Assembly (NCBI GenBank): GCA_023014365.1
Contig: JAEBUN010000013.1
Coordinates: 496,001-560,000 of the forward strand
Source of the DNA: Lepiota brunneoincarnata
Taxonomy: Eukaryota > Basidiomycota > Agaricomycetes > Agaricales > Agaricaceae
Reading direction: 5' to 3'
DNA length: 64,000 bases
Shown piece by piece: positions 1 through 11,562 of this stretch (positions within the stretch are counted from its first letter, which is position 1; each line of letters starts with the position of its first letter). The translations under genes and the position numbers were made by a program. The notes beneath the pieces were generated by a model that was not told the DNA's origin, searched no databases, and worked only from the letters and a program-made list of their open reading frames with translations.

Positions 1-2169
1 TGGTTCTCAATTGCTGCCTCAAGATCACTCTGCACCCTTGTGTGGTGAAACCGACTCTGGAAGGAGATTCCCAGGTTGGTGAGCAGTGCAGGCTTGTGTA
101 TATGTCCATCTGGGATGAGCAATGCTGCCTGCTGAAGATTCTTGACCGCCTCCGCAACATCACTCATTGTCCCAGTGTGCCGGAATCGACTCTCGAGCGA
201 ATTCCCAAGGTTGCCGAGATACATTGGCTTGTCAGGATGTCCATCAGGCGTGAGTAACACTGCCTGCCGTTGATATTTGATTGCCTCCTCAATGCTGCTG
301 AGCACACCCGTGTGCCCATATTGTATGTCGATGGAATTTCCAAGACGGGAAAGTGATCCCGGTTTATGGGCATGCCCATCTGGGAGGAGCAACACTGCAT
401 GCCGTTGGAACTTGATCGCCTCCTCGAGGTCACTTAACATCCCCGTCTGCTCAAACCGACTCCTGAAGGAACTCCCGAGGTTGACCAGCCATGTTGGTTT
501 GTCAGGATGTCCATCTGGGGTGAGCAACACCGCATGCTGTTGAAACTCGATCGCCTCCTCAATGTTGGCCAGCATACCTGTGTGCTCAAACCGACTTGCA
601 AGGGAAGACCCAAGGTTGTTGAGGAGCGCTGGTTTGCGGATGTTGCTTTCTGGGGTAAGCAACTCTGCCTGTTGAAAGTTACTGATCGCCTCCTCGAGGT
701 CATTAAGTATCCCAGTGCACGTAAACCGTTTACTGAAGGAAATCCCAAGGTTATTGAACCGTGTTGCTTTGTCAGCGTGTCCATCCGGACTGAGCAGTAC
801 TGCCTGCTTCTGATACATGATTGTCTCCTCGAGGTCGCTCAGCATCCCTGTGCGCCGAAATAGGTGCATTAAGGAAGTCCCGAGGTTGTGGAGCAGTGAT
901 GATTCGTCGGGGTGTCCATCTGGGGCAAGCGACACTGCCTGACGACAGCCTTCGATTGCCTCCTCCAGGTCACTCAGCATTCCCGTGCGCTCAAACCTAC
1001 TCCCAATAAAATCCCCGAGATTGGAGAGCCACCCTGGTTTGTCAGGATGATCATCTGGGGTGAGCAACACCGCCTGCTGAAGATTCTTGATCGCCTCCTC
1101 GATGTCGCTCAGCATCCCTGTGCCCTCGAACCGCCTTGCAAAGGAACCCCCGAGGCCGTTAAGCAATGCTGGTTTGCAGATGTGTCCATCTGGGGTAAGT
1201 AGTACCGCACGCTGTTGATATTTAATTGCCTCATCGAGGTCCCTTTGTGCTCCTGTGTGTTCAAACCGACTACTGAGGGTATTCCCGAGGCTGTTAAGCA
1301 TCGCTGGCTTGTCGGGATGTCCGTCTGGGGCAAGCATCACCGCTCGCTGCTTGGTCTGGATCGCCTTCTCGAGGTCGCTCGACATCCCTTTGAACTGAAA
1401 CAGATCCCCGAGGGAAGTCCCAAGGTTGGATAACAGCCCTGGTATGTCAGGATCTCCATCCCGGGCGAGCATCACCCCCTGCTCAAAAGTCTTGATCGCC
1501 TTCTCGAGGTCACTTAGCAGCCCTTTACGCCCAAATCGACTCATAAGGGAACTCCCGAGGTTGGAGAGGAACGCTGGTTTGTCGGGATCTCCATCTGGGA
1601 CGAGGATCACCGCCCGTTGAAAATTCTTGATTGCCTCCTCAAGGTCCCTCAGCATCCCTGTGCGTCGAAACTGCCTCTCTAGGGAAACTCCAAGGTTGGA
1701 GAGACGCCCAGGCTTGTCGGGATGTCCATCCGGGGTGAGCCACACCGCCTGCTGTAAACTCTTTATTGCCTCTTCGAGGTCGCTCAGCATCCCTCTACGC
1801 ACAAATCGACTCTCAAGGGAAATACCGAGGTTGTTGAGCATTGGTGGCTTGTTGGGATGTCCATCTGGGACGAGTGCCACCGCCTGCTGTTTATTGTTGA
1901 TGGCCTCTTCGAGGTCGCTCATAATCCCTGTGCGTTGAAATCGATCCTCGAGGGAGGTTCCAATACTGTAGAGTAGCCCCGGCTTGTCGGGGTGTCCATC
2001 TGGGGTGAGTGACACCGCCCGCTGCTGAAGCTGAATCGGCTTCATTGAGGACGCTGAGCACGCCCGTATCCTCAAACACATCGTAGAACCTGCTCCCAGC
2101 TGTGGCAAGTATCCTTGCTCTGACAGTGTCGTACTGATTTTTTTCAAATGCAGTGGTGCTGTGCGCCAT
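1..2169 (-). CDS. TPR-array protein, N-terminal part, frameshifted and cut by the window edge
   Basis: The minus-strand frame is open from about base 2036 to the left edge and encodes at least 15 units of 45 residues. Each unit carries a pattern like RFexTGmLsDLEEAI, then QQxAVxLTPDGHPDKP, then LxxLG. This is the Agaricomycete tetratricopeptide/kinesin-light-chain type of array, which in that group often precedes a CHAT protease domain; any such domain would lie off-window. The first ATG of the leader is at 2169 and gives a short N-terminus beginning MAHSTTAF that leads into a repeat ending LNEA. The repeat homology then jumps frame at about 2037, where one extra base separates LNEA from IQLQQRAV. 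So the gene is a pseudogene, or there is a one-base error. Likely role: cytosolic scaffold or NLR-like repeat sensor; this is inference. Confidence 0.8.
104..2010 (-). repeat. 135-bp tandem repeat encoding the TPR units
   Basis: The motif tgtccatctgggg and its variants recur every 135 bases (near 104, 239, 374, 509 and so on to 1994), giving 15 units. The exact 135-bp period (45 codons) with synonymous and conservative changes shows coding repeats, not satellite DNA. Confidence 0.9.
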
Positions 2170-3119
2170 AATCTTCGATATGTTCACTAACAAATTTCGC
2201 GAAGATGGTTAGCCCGACAGAAGACAGATCTCAATATAAAGTGTAGTACCTATGACGAGCCAGGCAAGACAACTAGGTTCACGGGGGATGAACGCAAGAG
2301 TGGGTGTTGTTGTAATCGTCCAACAGCCTTGCTGTCGAACTGATTAGTGATGTGGCTGTGTAACGAGCGTTTTCCCGTTTAAACAGATTAAAAAGTAGAT
2401 TATATTTGATGTTTGAAGCACAGGCGAGAAGCTACATGTACTTAGCCAGTCGAAATCTGCTACACAGCGGAAGTATAGGTAGAACATGGGGGATCAGCAG
2501 ACCAGCGAATCGACAGGGGACGGGAATACCAGGTCATTTAGGGACAAAGCTCGAGTCCTAGGCGAGCCCAAGACCCTTGGTTGACAAAGTGTGAGCATAT
2601 CTCGCTTGCTTGCAAACGGAGAAAGGAGGTTCTTTTACCAGCGGGGGTGCGGGGGTGATGTGTAATGAATGGTGAGGCCGGAAGGTAAGTATGCGGGAGA
2701 AGACGATGGCCTGGCCAGAGTTTACATAGGACACGGGCCGGAGGAGCGCGGGGGGGTGACCGGGGTTGCGTCGCCAATAGAGCCAGCACTTTTTTTGTCG
2801 ATCAACAGTTAAATGACGGTTCTTCATGCCCACAAAGGTTTATGGTGATGGGGATATGTTCGTGTTTGCTTTTATCATATGGGCAATATGTACACACCTA
2901 GTTCGTTTTCTCTGGCTTGGTCGGCTGGGTCTGCTAGCTTGGTATCACATTTTTATTACTTGGAATGACCCCCCCCCGTTCGGAGTAGACGACAGTTGGG
3001 TCGTGGCATGGGCGATGGGAGCGCGTGCATCTCTACAAGGAACTGAATTCCGCTGCACGCGGAATCCCGTCCTTAGTACATTTTCATTAGGTATTTACGT
3101 AGCACTCTTGTACTTGGAT
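2170..3119. other. Intergenic stretch with no recognised gene
   Basis: Upstream side of the TPR gene. Several short open frames exist on both strands (for example plus 2826-3230, 134 residues) but none shows a known domain or a convincing splice pattern. Some could be remnants of the duplicated unit that starts just to the right. Confidence 0.5.
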
Positions 3120-5060
3120 ACCTTAGTTCCCAACGACAAGGATGTCTCTGCTGCCATAAGACCTCCGATAGGCTACATCGTAACCGACGTGCAGTTTCCT
3201 TCCCTCAATTTCTCTCTCTCAGTTTTCTAGCCTCAGTCATTCCCTTACTCACCCTGGAGCTGTAACAACAATATTACAAGGTCCAGAAGATGATCCCGTG
3301 GTTGTTTTGTCGATCACACCTCGCCCTTATTGTCTTGGAGTGGTAGTTGAACGTAAGCGGAGCAACCGCTACAACAAAGTTTTTCCTACTATAGAATGCC
3401 ACCGGGCACCCACAAGACAAAACTCGAATACCACGGCTCGTATTTCCACACTGTAACTAGCGAACATGATAACCGATGGCTCACCGCTCCCAAATACCTC
3501 AACATGCAACGAAATCGTCGGTCCACCCCTTACGATATCAACAATACGCGGCTGTCGGATCGTCCTGCGAACAACAGCCGCAAGCGCAAGCGTTCCGCAA
3601 CAACCCATCAAGCAATGAGAGATCAATATCACAAAAAAAACAAAAGCATACCCATCACAGCCATCACATCCTTGGCTATTGGTGCGTTTTGACAACCGGC
3701 ATAGTGAGAACATGGCGCGCATCCTTGGCACTGCACGACGTGCCTGCAATCTGTTTCCCTGCACTCGTCAACGGAGCTCGAGTGTTTCTCGGTTCCAGAC
3801 GTGGTGTCGTCGTTGAGTGATTCACTGTCGGGGGTGGATCTAGGGGTGGTTGCACCCCTGGTGAAGATATGGATGAATGTTGAGACCGGAGGAGCATTAA
3901 ATAAATAACCTTGCCACGCTAGACTAGTACCATACCTCGCCTGTACCGTTTGTGCTCAGGACGTAGAGAGGAGAAGCGACCACACTACAATAAGCAAATG
4001 CACTCCGCCCGAAATTCCACCCATCGTGCAGGTTCAGATGCACATCTGGAAAAATGAAGAGTGAGCCTCTGGTATCGAAGAGGAATGCACGCAAGAGGCT
4101 CGAGATGATTATGATCTGCCCGAAAGTGACGACGTACGGAGATCAGGGAAGAATGGCAAACCAACTCAAACGAGGCCGTACTCATACTGAATCAGCCATA
4201 ATTCTGGTTGGGGAAAAAAGTCTCGAAGTTAATACCCGTACTATCTGTATATGTATTCCTGTCACATTCTTCATATTAGTGGTCATAAGCCCCGATTATG
4301 CCCACGCGTAGATTGGATTCGCGCTGTGATGCTCTGTGACCAGGGCTACCAGGGTTCAACAGAAGTAACTTCGGCCCGCCTCGACTTGGGTTGTACGACT
4401 ATCCCAAAGGAAGAATAATCCCGTGTCAGCATGGATGAGGGCTGTGGACCCCTAGCCCACTCACCTTCTTCTGTTCTGTGGAGTTTTTGGTTGAGTTTAG
4501 GTAGTATAGTACGAAATCTTCTGGTCGGCACGGGTATCTGTGATACCGGAATGTGGTTCGTGCGCTTCGGTTTTTTAACCCCTGTTGTCCTTTTTGTTGT
4601 TTTGGTGACCTTTTTTTTTTTTCCTTAGCTCCGGCTTCACGTTTTTGACCCCCCCTTCGACTCGTTGTCAAGTTGTTCCACGGGGGGCGGGGCGGAGGAC
4701 ATTTGCTGTACCAGAGCACTATTGATTTCCCAACCAATACATCAATGGACGTAGGGAACACCCAACCACATGCAAGTAACCTGAGTGTTGAGGTCGCGTG
4801 TAGAGATTTTGGAAGGCAGGAGTGTAGTGGGGTTGCTTTCCTGAGCTAGCGCGATACCAACAACAGAACTGAGGGGTTATTATACCATCCATCTCTAGGT
4901 CTGAGATGATTTTGGAATCTATTTGAAACGCGGTGGGAGTGCTCTGACTTCCGCTGGTGAGAAGGACATTGGTCTATTTTGACCCAAAAGGCAGGTCTTG
5001 GCAAATCTTGGTGAGGTGCCGGGAGTAGCACCCCGTTACTGGGTCATTGTGACACTTATG
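3120..5060. repeat. Tandem duplicated unit, copy A
   Basis: Two blocks match copy B (5500-8175) in the same order and orientation: 3120-3981 matches 5510-6409, and about 4330-5060 matches about 7460-8175. Shared landmarks include a pyrimidine tract ending in cag, the string gataaccgatggctc, and the region around cattgatttcccaa. Divergence is substantial, with many substitutions and indels, so the duplication is old. Between the two blocks copy A has about 340 bp (3985-4330) unrelated to the eIF2-alpha fragment found at that point in copy B. Confidence 0.75.
3140..4735 (-). pseudogene. Unrecognised membrane-protein-like gene, duplicated copy A (degenerate)
   Basis: A plausible start lies at about 4735 (MSSAPPPVEQLDN), conserved in copy B as MSFPPPSEEQLG. 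The first exon is Lys-rich and ends before a GTGAGT donor near 4462. Farther down the strand a frame at 3764-3369 has a hydrophobic stretch (YAFVFFVILISHCLMGCC) followed by RRTIRQPRIVDIVRG and EPSVIMFASYSVEIR; these last parts also appear in copy B. The picture is a single-pass membrane protein with a short charged cytosolic head. Frames shift between blocks and the exon joins cannot be resolved, so I treat it as broken. Family not recognised. The plus strand is also partly open here, which leaves the coding strand somewhat uncertain. Confidence 0.35.
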
Positions 5061-5509
5061 TCTATAGACCTCGGTTTTCCGGTTCAATGTATTTTCTTTG
5101 AGATGTATCACGTGGCAAGGACCCCAAAGCATCGATCATATCTAATGGAGCGCGAAAATGGACTCTGACGATCGAGTGATTCCGCGATTGGGGACGGTGT
5201 TAATGGACCACTCTCGATGGGTTAGCCAGACCGATGATTGTGTGCCCCGGTTGATCCTATCAATCCACGAACAAGCGAGACAGATAACCGTGCACGTTGT
5301 CGTCAACAAGACTTCCATTATGTGGAGCGTGTACGACTTGCCAATGGGAATTGTCCAACGGAACGAGAGTGCGCGGAACGTACCCTTAAGAGCCAAGGGC
5401 AGACGCAAAGGGGAAATAGTGCCTCGGGTGTCCGCGGCAGTAGGTACCCACCGCTACAGATGACTATGACGATGACAACTTCCCCTCTGAGTCACTGCCC
5501 GGAGCTCCT
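5061..5509. other. Spacer between the duplicated copies with one unrecognised open frame
   Basis: A plus-strand frame at 5158-5463 (101 residues, beginning MDSDDRVIPRLG) is open but has no recognised domain; the minus strand is also open here. It may be the far exon of the duplicated gene. No support beyond openness. Confidence 0.2.
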
Positions 5510-5529
5510 GGCGACGGGGATGTCTCCAC

Positions 5530-7890
5530 TGCCATAAGACCTCCGATAGGCTACGATGTACAGTTTCTTTCCCTCAATTTCTCTCTCTCTCAGGTTTTCC
5601 TGTCTCAGTCATTCCCTTACTCGCCCTGGAGCTGTAATAACAATATTACGAGGTCAAGAAGAAGAGCCCGCGGTCGTTTCGTCGATCATGCCTCGCCCTT
5701 ATTGTTTTGGAGTCGGATACTCTTCCCTCCATTCTCACGCCTTCATTTGCACCTGCAAGACAAAACCCGAATATCACGGTTCATATTTCCACACCGTAAC
5801 TACCAAACATGATAACCGATGGCTCCATACTATCACGTTCATGCTACTCGGCGTGGTACCGACTATTAACCGCTCCCAAATGCCTCAACATGCAACGAAA
5901 TCGTCGGTCCACTCCTTACGATATCAACAACACGCGGCTGTTGGATTGTTCTGCGAACAGTAGCCGCAAGTGCAAGCGTTCTGCAAACTTACAACCCACC
6001 GAGCAGTGAGAGATCAACATCACAAACAAAAAGAGTCACAACCATCGCCATCCTTGGCCAACACAATTTCGTCTCTGATCAGGCCCTCTGAATCCGCACG
6101 ACCTTTATCATTGATGCGTTTTGACAACCGACAAGGGAAGAACATGACCTGCATCCTTGGCACTACTCGGCGTGCCGATCTCTGCTTCTTTGTACTCATC
6201 AACGGAGCTAAAGTGTTTCTCGGTTGCTGAGGTGGTGTCGTCTTCGAGGGATTCACCGTCGGGGGTGGGTCTAGGGGTGGTTCCGCCCGTGGTGAATATA
6301 TGGATGGATATTGAGACCGGAGCATCAAATAAATGACCTTGTCACGTAGACTAGTTCCGTACCTTGTCTGTACCATTCGTGTTCAGGATGTAGAGAGGAC
6401 GAAGCGACCAATTTTGCCTTGATAGGAACGGCCTCGGCTCCCTGTTTTTCACCGGCTCTGAGAGCCTCCTTGATGACTTCGATGCCTGGAGGGGTGTGGC
6501 ATGTAAGCTCAATATCCGCCTGCAGCTTGGTTTGCTGTGGTGTCAGGCGGCGTATGATGGTCGTAGTCAACAGTGATAGTGTCGGACCGGTTCAGGCAGG
6601 GACGACCACACGTTTTCTGGCTCACTAATGGCACACCAGGCAAAGTCCATGAACCACTAAGGCAGCACCTCCACTCACAACAAAACAAGCTTGAAAGCAT
6701 CAGAACGGGTGCCCATATTTCTTTCCGGAGGCCACACAACAAGCTCCTAATAACCGCTCCAGCTTTTCCTCCTCGCTTGCACCCCCGGCACCCAATGGCA
6801 CATCAGTGTCCATACCGACACCCACGATCCTTCCGTCCCCCTCTTCCGCTGCCACCGCCCCATCTTGCCTCGCTTTGCGTGCTGCCTTTTTGGGTTCCTG
6901 TGCCTGCACACCGTTATCGGTGGTGGCTGCGATGGGCTCTCCCGTTGGCATCGAGTGTGGGGGGGGGGGGGGGGGGAGCTTAGAAGCGACGTGTCTGAGG
7001 ATAGGATGTAACGGTTTTGGATTTCATGAAGGCGTTCTTCGCACTCGACGATGTTTTCAGGTGAGACGTGGCGTTTCGGAGAGATCGATATAACCTTTCT
7101 CCTTGTCGACGCGGAGGGCGACAATGACCTCGTTGCGACCTACACAGATGAGCTTTTGGACGGAACGGATGTGATGACGGGAGAGTTCTGAGAGGGAAGT
7201 ATCATGCCCTCCGCGCTGTCGTATTCGAGCTGCGAAAGAGAATGATGAAGACGCGTTTGGACCTGCATCAGCACACAATGCAGTAGTCGATGAACTCGTC
7301 ATGGTACCGGTTCTACTATATCAGGTAAACGCATGATTTATTTTATTCCACTCTGAATACTATCCTGCAGATTATGAGGGTTGTGGACCTCTAGACCCCC
7401 CACCTGCGCTCGATTGGCGGAGGTAAGGTGAGTCGACTCCAAATAATGCAATCCAAGGCTCGGGGGAATCCGCTCTAGGGTGATTCGGCCGCCTCGTATT
7501 GGGTCGTTCGGCTATCCCGTAGGAAGAACAACTCTGTTTCAGTACGGACTATGAGGACTGTGGACTCCTAGCTCGCTCACGTAATTGTGATATTTTCCGG
7601 GGCGGTGTCGGTTTTTCAATCCCTTGTGTTTGTTCTTTTAGTTTGTTGTGCTGGGTGCCAAATTGCTGTGGACTCGCTCACCTGCTGCTAATTCGTCGGG
7701 GACTGAATCGAGCCTAGGTGGTATATTACGATGTCTTTGGGGCGATGTGGGTGGCCGTTTTTGAACCCCTCGTGTTGCTTTTTTTGGTTTCTTGCGCTGG
7801 GTGTCCGAATTTCTTTTTGGCTCCTCCTTAGCCTCGACATGTTCGAGCTTCTCTTTCCCCTTGCCAAGTTGTTCTTCGGAGGGCGGTGGG
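5530..7890 (-). pseudogene. Unrecognised membrane-protein-like gene, duplicated copy B (interrupted)
   Basis: Counterpart of the copy A gene. Exon 1 starts at about 7890 (MSFPPPSEEQLGKGKEKLEH), is Lys/Glu-rich and ends at a GTGAGC donor near 7676. The distal part, at about 6050-5760, conserves TISLHVEAFGSG and EPSVIMFGSY, but stop codons fall between conserved blocks. A fragment of an unrelated gene (eIF2-alpha) sits between exon 1 and this part, so this copy is very unlikely to make the ancestral protein. Confidence 0.35.
6325..7260 (-). pseudogene. SUI2: eIF2-alpha (translation initiation factor 2 alpha) pseudogene fragment
   Basis: eIF2-alpha carries the S1-type OB fold and the Ser-51 phosphorylation loop of the eIF2 complex that delivers initiator tRNA. 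Conserved blocks occur in the right order on the minus strand: [10 protein letters not shown], then [54 protein letters not shown], the helical-domain remnant KKYGHPF near 6715, and the C-terminal domain IIRRLTPQQTKLQADIE with GIEVIKEALRAG near 6550-6440. The blocks lie in different frames: at least three frameshifts, a run of about 18 G at 6959-6976, and internal deletion. A likely splice acceptor (ttctctttcgcag) just before EYDSAEG suggests a genomic, intron-bearing copy rather than a retrocopy. The Ser-51 loop is damaged. The functional gene must be elsewhere. Confidence 0.85.
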
Positions 7891-8208
7891 AAGGACATTT
7901 GCTGTACCGGACACTATTGATTTCCCAATCAATACATCAATGGACATAGGGAACTGCAAATACCTTTTTAAGGGCAGGTGGTGAGTGTAGAGGTCTCGTG
8001 TAGAAAATTTAGAAGACAGGAGTGTGGTGGGTTGCTTTGCTGACCTAATGCGATGCCCAACGGTGGAACTGGAGGGCTTTTATATACCATCCATCAGTAG
8101 GATCAATGATGGTGATATAACCATTCCCAACCCTTGTACCATTGATGAGAAGGGCATTTATCTAAGTATCTCACGTATCTCATGTCCCATCAGCAGTGAT
8201 CAATTCTT

Positions 8209-8219
8209 GGTTCGATTCC
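8209..8219 (+). other. tRNA T-arm / B-box-like sequence
   Basis: ggttcgattcc matches the RNA polymerase III B box exactly, and flanking bases can form a perfect 5-bp T stem (cttgg with ccaag). No matching acceptor or anticodon arms or A box are seen upstream, so it is at most a tRNA 3' fragment or chance. Confidence 0.25.
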
Positions 8220-8239
8220 AAGACCTCGCACTTTCGCAG

Positions 8240-10936
8240 CTTGCTGCCCTATCTTCGGAGACAGGGGAGGTGTAGGCAGTGGCAAAGGTGTGAGAGGGGG
8301 TGTTGGGAGATAGGGCCAGTATGGGAGTTATCTGAAGTGTTGTATGTTCAATGTTCTGGTCATTGATGATGATAACTGAAGAGGATGAGGAGGTTGGGGA
8401 GGGTGTTGTGGAGAATGGGGGAGTGGTTTGAGGGTGAATGAGGTTGAGGTTCATGGGCATGTTTAAGTAGGTTTGTTGTGGGAGCAAAGTTGTTTCTGGT
8501 AGGTTCTGGTGGGTTCCTGATCTTTCTGGAGAATTCCATGGGCTTCTTTATACTTGGTTAAGTATTCCTCGGCATTTGTGCAAAGTGTTTCTTTGATAAT
8601 CCATTCATTTTCTATGTGGGGGTAGCCTTTCCATTTGATGTAATATTGGGGTTTTCCGTGAGATCAGTGGTGATTGAGAATGGTTTCAATTTCATATTCT
8701 TCTTCATCATTGATGATGTCAGGTGGTGGTGGCATCGGATAAGATCCATATGCTTCTGTTTTGTTAAATGGGGTAAGAAGATTTTGGTGGAAGCTGGATG
8801 CATCTTTCATTTGATCAGAAGTTGGAGTTTGTATGTCATTGGTGACAAGACTTCTGTGATGGTGAATGGTCCTAGTCTTTTTGGGTATATTTTTCATGAT
8901 TGGAATGGAAGTTTGAGGTTCTTGGCTTCTAGCCATACTTTTTGACATGTTTCAAGGGGTTTGGCAATTCTTCTGCTTCTTTGTTTCATAATGTCAGCAG
9001 ATATTAGATAGGTGGTGTGTGCTTCTTTTCAGGCATTGTCTAAAAGTCTGATGCAATCATTCACTGATGGAAAGTTTGATGTTTCCATGATGGTGGGGAT
9101 TGCTAGGGGATTGTATCCCATGATGAGTTCAAATGGGGATTTCTGATTCTTGGCATGTGTCTTGGAATTGTGGGAGAATTTGAGGATTGGGAGGGTTTCT
9201 GACCATTTGTGAGGGTTTCTGGTGCAGTAAATGGATAGGTAGGTTTCTATTTCTTGATTATATTGTTCTGTAGTTCCATCTGTTTGTGGGTGGTAGGCTG
9301 TGGAGAAGGCTTGTTTGATGTTTAATCATTTTGCTAGTTGTCTGAGGGATAGGGCAGTGAATCTGGGGTCTCTGTCTGATATGATTTTGTCAGGGAGGCT
9401 GTATCTTGTGAATACTTTTTTTGATAAGAAGTCTTCCGATGTCATTGGCTGTGGCATTTTCTGATGTAGGGATGAAAATTACCCCCTTTATAAGGCTGTG
9501 GTCTACCATGGATAAAATGGTATTGTTTCTCATGGATGGGGGAAGGCCAGTGATTAGATTCCATGAGATCTGGCTGAATGGGCATAAGGAGGATGCTGGT
9601 TAGATTGGTTGAATTGAAGAATGATCTGGTCATTGGATGATTTTGTGTTGCTGACATTCTGGGCAGCCTTTGACATAGTTCTTTATGAATGTTGACATTC
9701 CTGGCCAATATACTTCCTTCTTGGTGAGGCAGTATGTTTCTTGTTCTCCTGGATGACCACTTGTAAGGTGGTTATGATATCTTGCAATGACATTGCATCT
9801 GAGCTGAAGGTCTTCTGGAATGATGACATCTTCTTGGAATGTGAGGAGTGGACCATCTGAGGTTGGGACAGTTCCAAAGTCTTTGTTGGTAGTGTTAGGG
9901 TGTGATTCTTTGAGGATTTTGAATGCTTTGGTGGTTCTAGCATCATATTTGGGTGAATCTGTGATTCTTCCTTGGAGTTCCACATTGATGGTGGCGAATA
10001 AAGAGGTGTTCTGGGAGTACCATGATCATGTTTTGATCTTCTAAGTCTGCTGTGGCAACAAAGAGGTTATTTGGAAGCATGGTAATGTCTTCATTATTGT
10101 TATCCTCATCAGAAATGTGGTCTGGATGTCTTGATAGAGCATCTGGTGCAGGGATTTTGGATCCTGGGACATGTTCTAACTTGAAATTGTAGTTGGTGAG
10201 GGTCTGGACCCATCATGCTTGTCGGCAGTTGATTTTCTGGGGTTTATGCCAGTATGTTAAGTTTTGATGATCTGTTTTGATAGGGACAGTGTGTGGGCTA
10301 CCAAGGAGGTAGTGGCACCATTCTTCAAGGGCTCAGATAATGGCAAGGAGTTCTCTGCCATAGATGTTGTAATTTTGTTCAGCTGGTCTGAACATTTTGA
10401 ATAGAATGATACCAGTTTTGGTATTCTGTTGATGTTGTGTTGGTATAGAACAGCTCCTGATGCAAATTTGGACGCATTGGCTTCTATTTCAAAGGGTTTT
10501 GTGGAGTTGGGCATAAGAAGTACTGGTTCCTTTAAGAATTCATTTTTGAGCATTTTGAATGCTTTTTGTTGTTCTTCTTTCCATTTAAATTTGGTTGATT
10601 TGGATAGGAGTTGGTTAAGGGGTTTCGTGTGGTGGGAGTAACTGCAGATGAACTTCTGGTAGAAGTGGCAGAATCTGATGAATTTCTGAATTTGTCAGAC
10701 TGTTTTCAGCACAGGCCAGTCTTCTATGCCCTTGAGTTTTCTGGGATCCATTTTGATTTCATCTGGCATGATGATCATGCCAAGATATTTGAGCTGTTGT
10801 TTGTTGAATTCATGTTTTTCCATTTTAAGATATAGGTTGTTTTCTTGCAGGATTTGTAATACTTTTTCTGTAAGTTAGTCAGTTTCTTCTTGTGTTTTTC
10901 TGTAGATTAGGATATCATCCATGTAGATAATGATTC
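8240..10936 (-). mobile_element. CpG-depleted Ty3/gypsy chromovirus relic (copy 1)
   Basis: Colinear with the left palindrome arm (19900-22600) but heavily mutated. Reading right to left on the minus strand: the RT box (YMDDILI region) near 10900, RNase H, integrase zinc-binding region (GHPGEQETYCLTKKEVYWPG at about 9740), integrase core, the region homologous to the chromodomain, and the start of the downstream ORF X near 8460. Most CpG sites of the better-preserved copies are TpG or CpA here and the reading frame is closed many times. It ends abruptly near 10936 at a junction with an unrelated element, and lacks gag, protease, the first half of RT and both LTRs. Confidence 0.85.
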
Positions 10937-10944
10937 CTGTTATG

Positions 10945-11319
10945 AACAGCCTGGACCAGGAAGAACAGGAACAACTATTTGACTTTACAAGATGGGTACA
11001 GGAAACCACAGACCAGTTGCAAGCGCAGGAATATGAAGATGAAGAAGGGGAATATTACAACACCATGCAGGACTTGGCAAGAGAAGCAGGAATGGAGATA
11101 ACTCTGGAGGATATTCTGGAATACCCTGAGAACAAAGAAGATAGCTATGGATCAACCAATCCAACCTCCGATACGGATGGAAGCACTGAGAGAATGGAGA
11201 GCAAGAATGGAAGAGAATCCATGGAGATAGAATTGGGAGAAGAGAGTTATGAGTCAGAGGAAAGCGATGGAACATCACACAGCAGTGGAATGGAGAACAA
11301 GGACACTGAGTCATTGTAA
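10945..11319 (+). CDS. Acidic ORF of an unidentified LTR element (copy 1)
   Basis: Open frame of about 125-129 residues starting MNSLDQEEQEQLFDFTRWVQ. It is strongly acidic in its C-terminal half, with many Glu and Ser. A diverged copy occurs in opposite orientation at 32417-32782, with conservative replacements across the whole length and no stops in either copy. In both, it is followed directly by an LTR-like sequence with a TATA box, so it is probably the last ORF of an LTR retrotransposon. No known domain seen. The left end abuts the gypsy relic. Confidence 0.5.
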   Translation, partial: NSLDQEEQEQLFDFTRWVQETTDQLQAQEYEDEEGEYYNTMQDLAREAGMEITLEDILEYPENKEDSYGSTNPTSDTDGSTERMESKNGRESMEIELGEESYESEESDGTSHSSGMENKDTESL

Positions 11320-11562
11320 TATATAAATAACAGTAGGATGCCATCAGCTAGGATGTGCATCATGGTCAAGACTGTGCAGGACAAGTAGAACAGCCCAATA
11401 ACCTATAATGAGTATATAGTATCTCATAGGTATATAAGGCCTGTACAAGTAGAGATTAAAGCCTCAAGCTTTAATCTTGTTAACAGCAGTTGTTAACCCT
11501 CTCTGCCTTAACTTGGCATGTTTCCTCATTATATCACTGAGTGTGATCCACTAAGCTCTGCA
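11315..11562 (+). mobile_element. LTR-like segment following the acidic ORF
   Basis: Starts TGTAATATATAAATAAC at the ORF stop and ends near ctaagctctgCA. Contains gtatataagg (TATA) and a short inverted repeat around aagctttaatcttgttaac. The same segment, inverted, is at 32172-32412. The exact ends are estimates from the two copies. Confidence 0.5.

Larger units (their letters stand above)
5510..8175. repeat. Tandem duplicated unit, copy B
   Basis: Diverged second copy of 3120-5060. It is longer because an eIF2-alpha pseudogene fragment (about 6410-7260) lies between its two homologous blocks. Similarity to copy A stops at the phrase gaagcgacca (near 6409 here, 3981 in A) and resumes near 7460 (4330 in A). 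Confidence 0.75.

Noticed and set aside
42..2000. Many plus-strand and alternative minus-strand open frames of 60-118 codons in the repeat region
   Set aside because: They are shadows of the 135-bp coding repeats; only one minus frame gives the TPR pattern in every unit.
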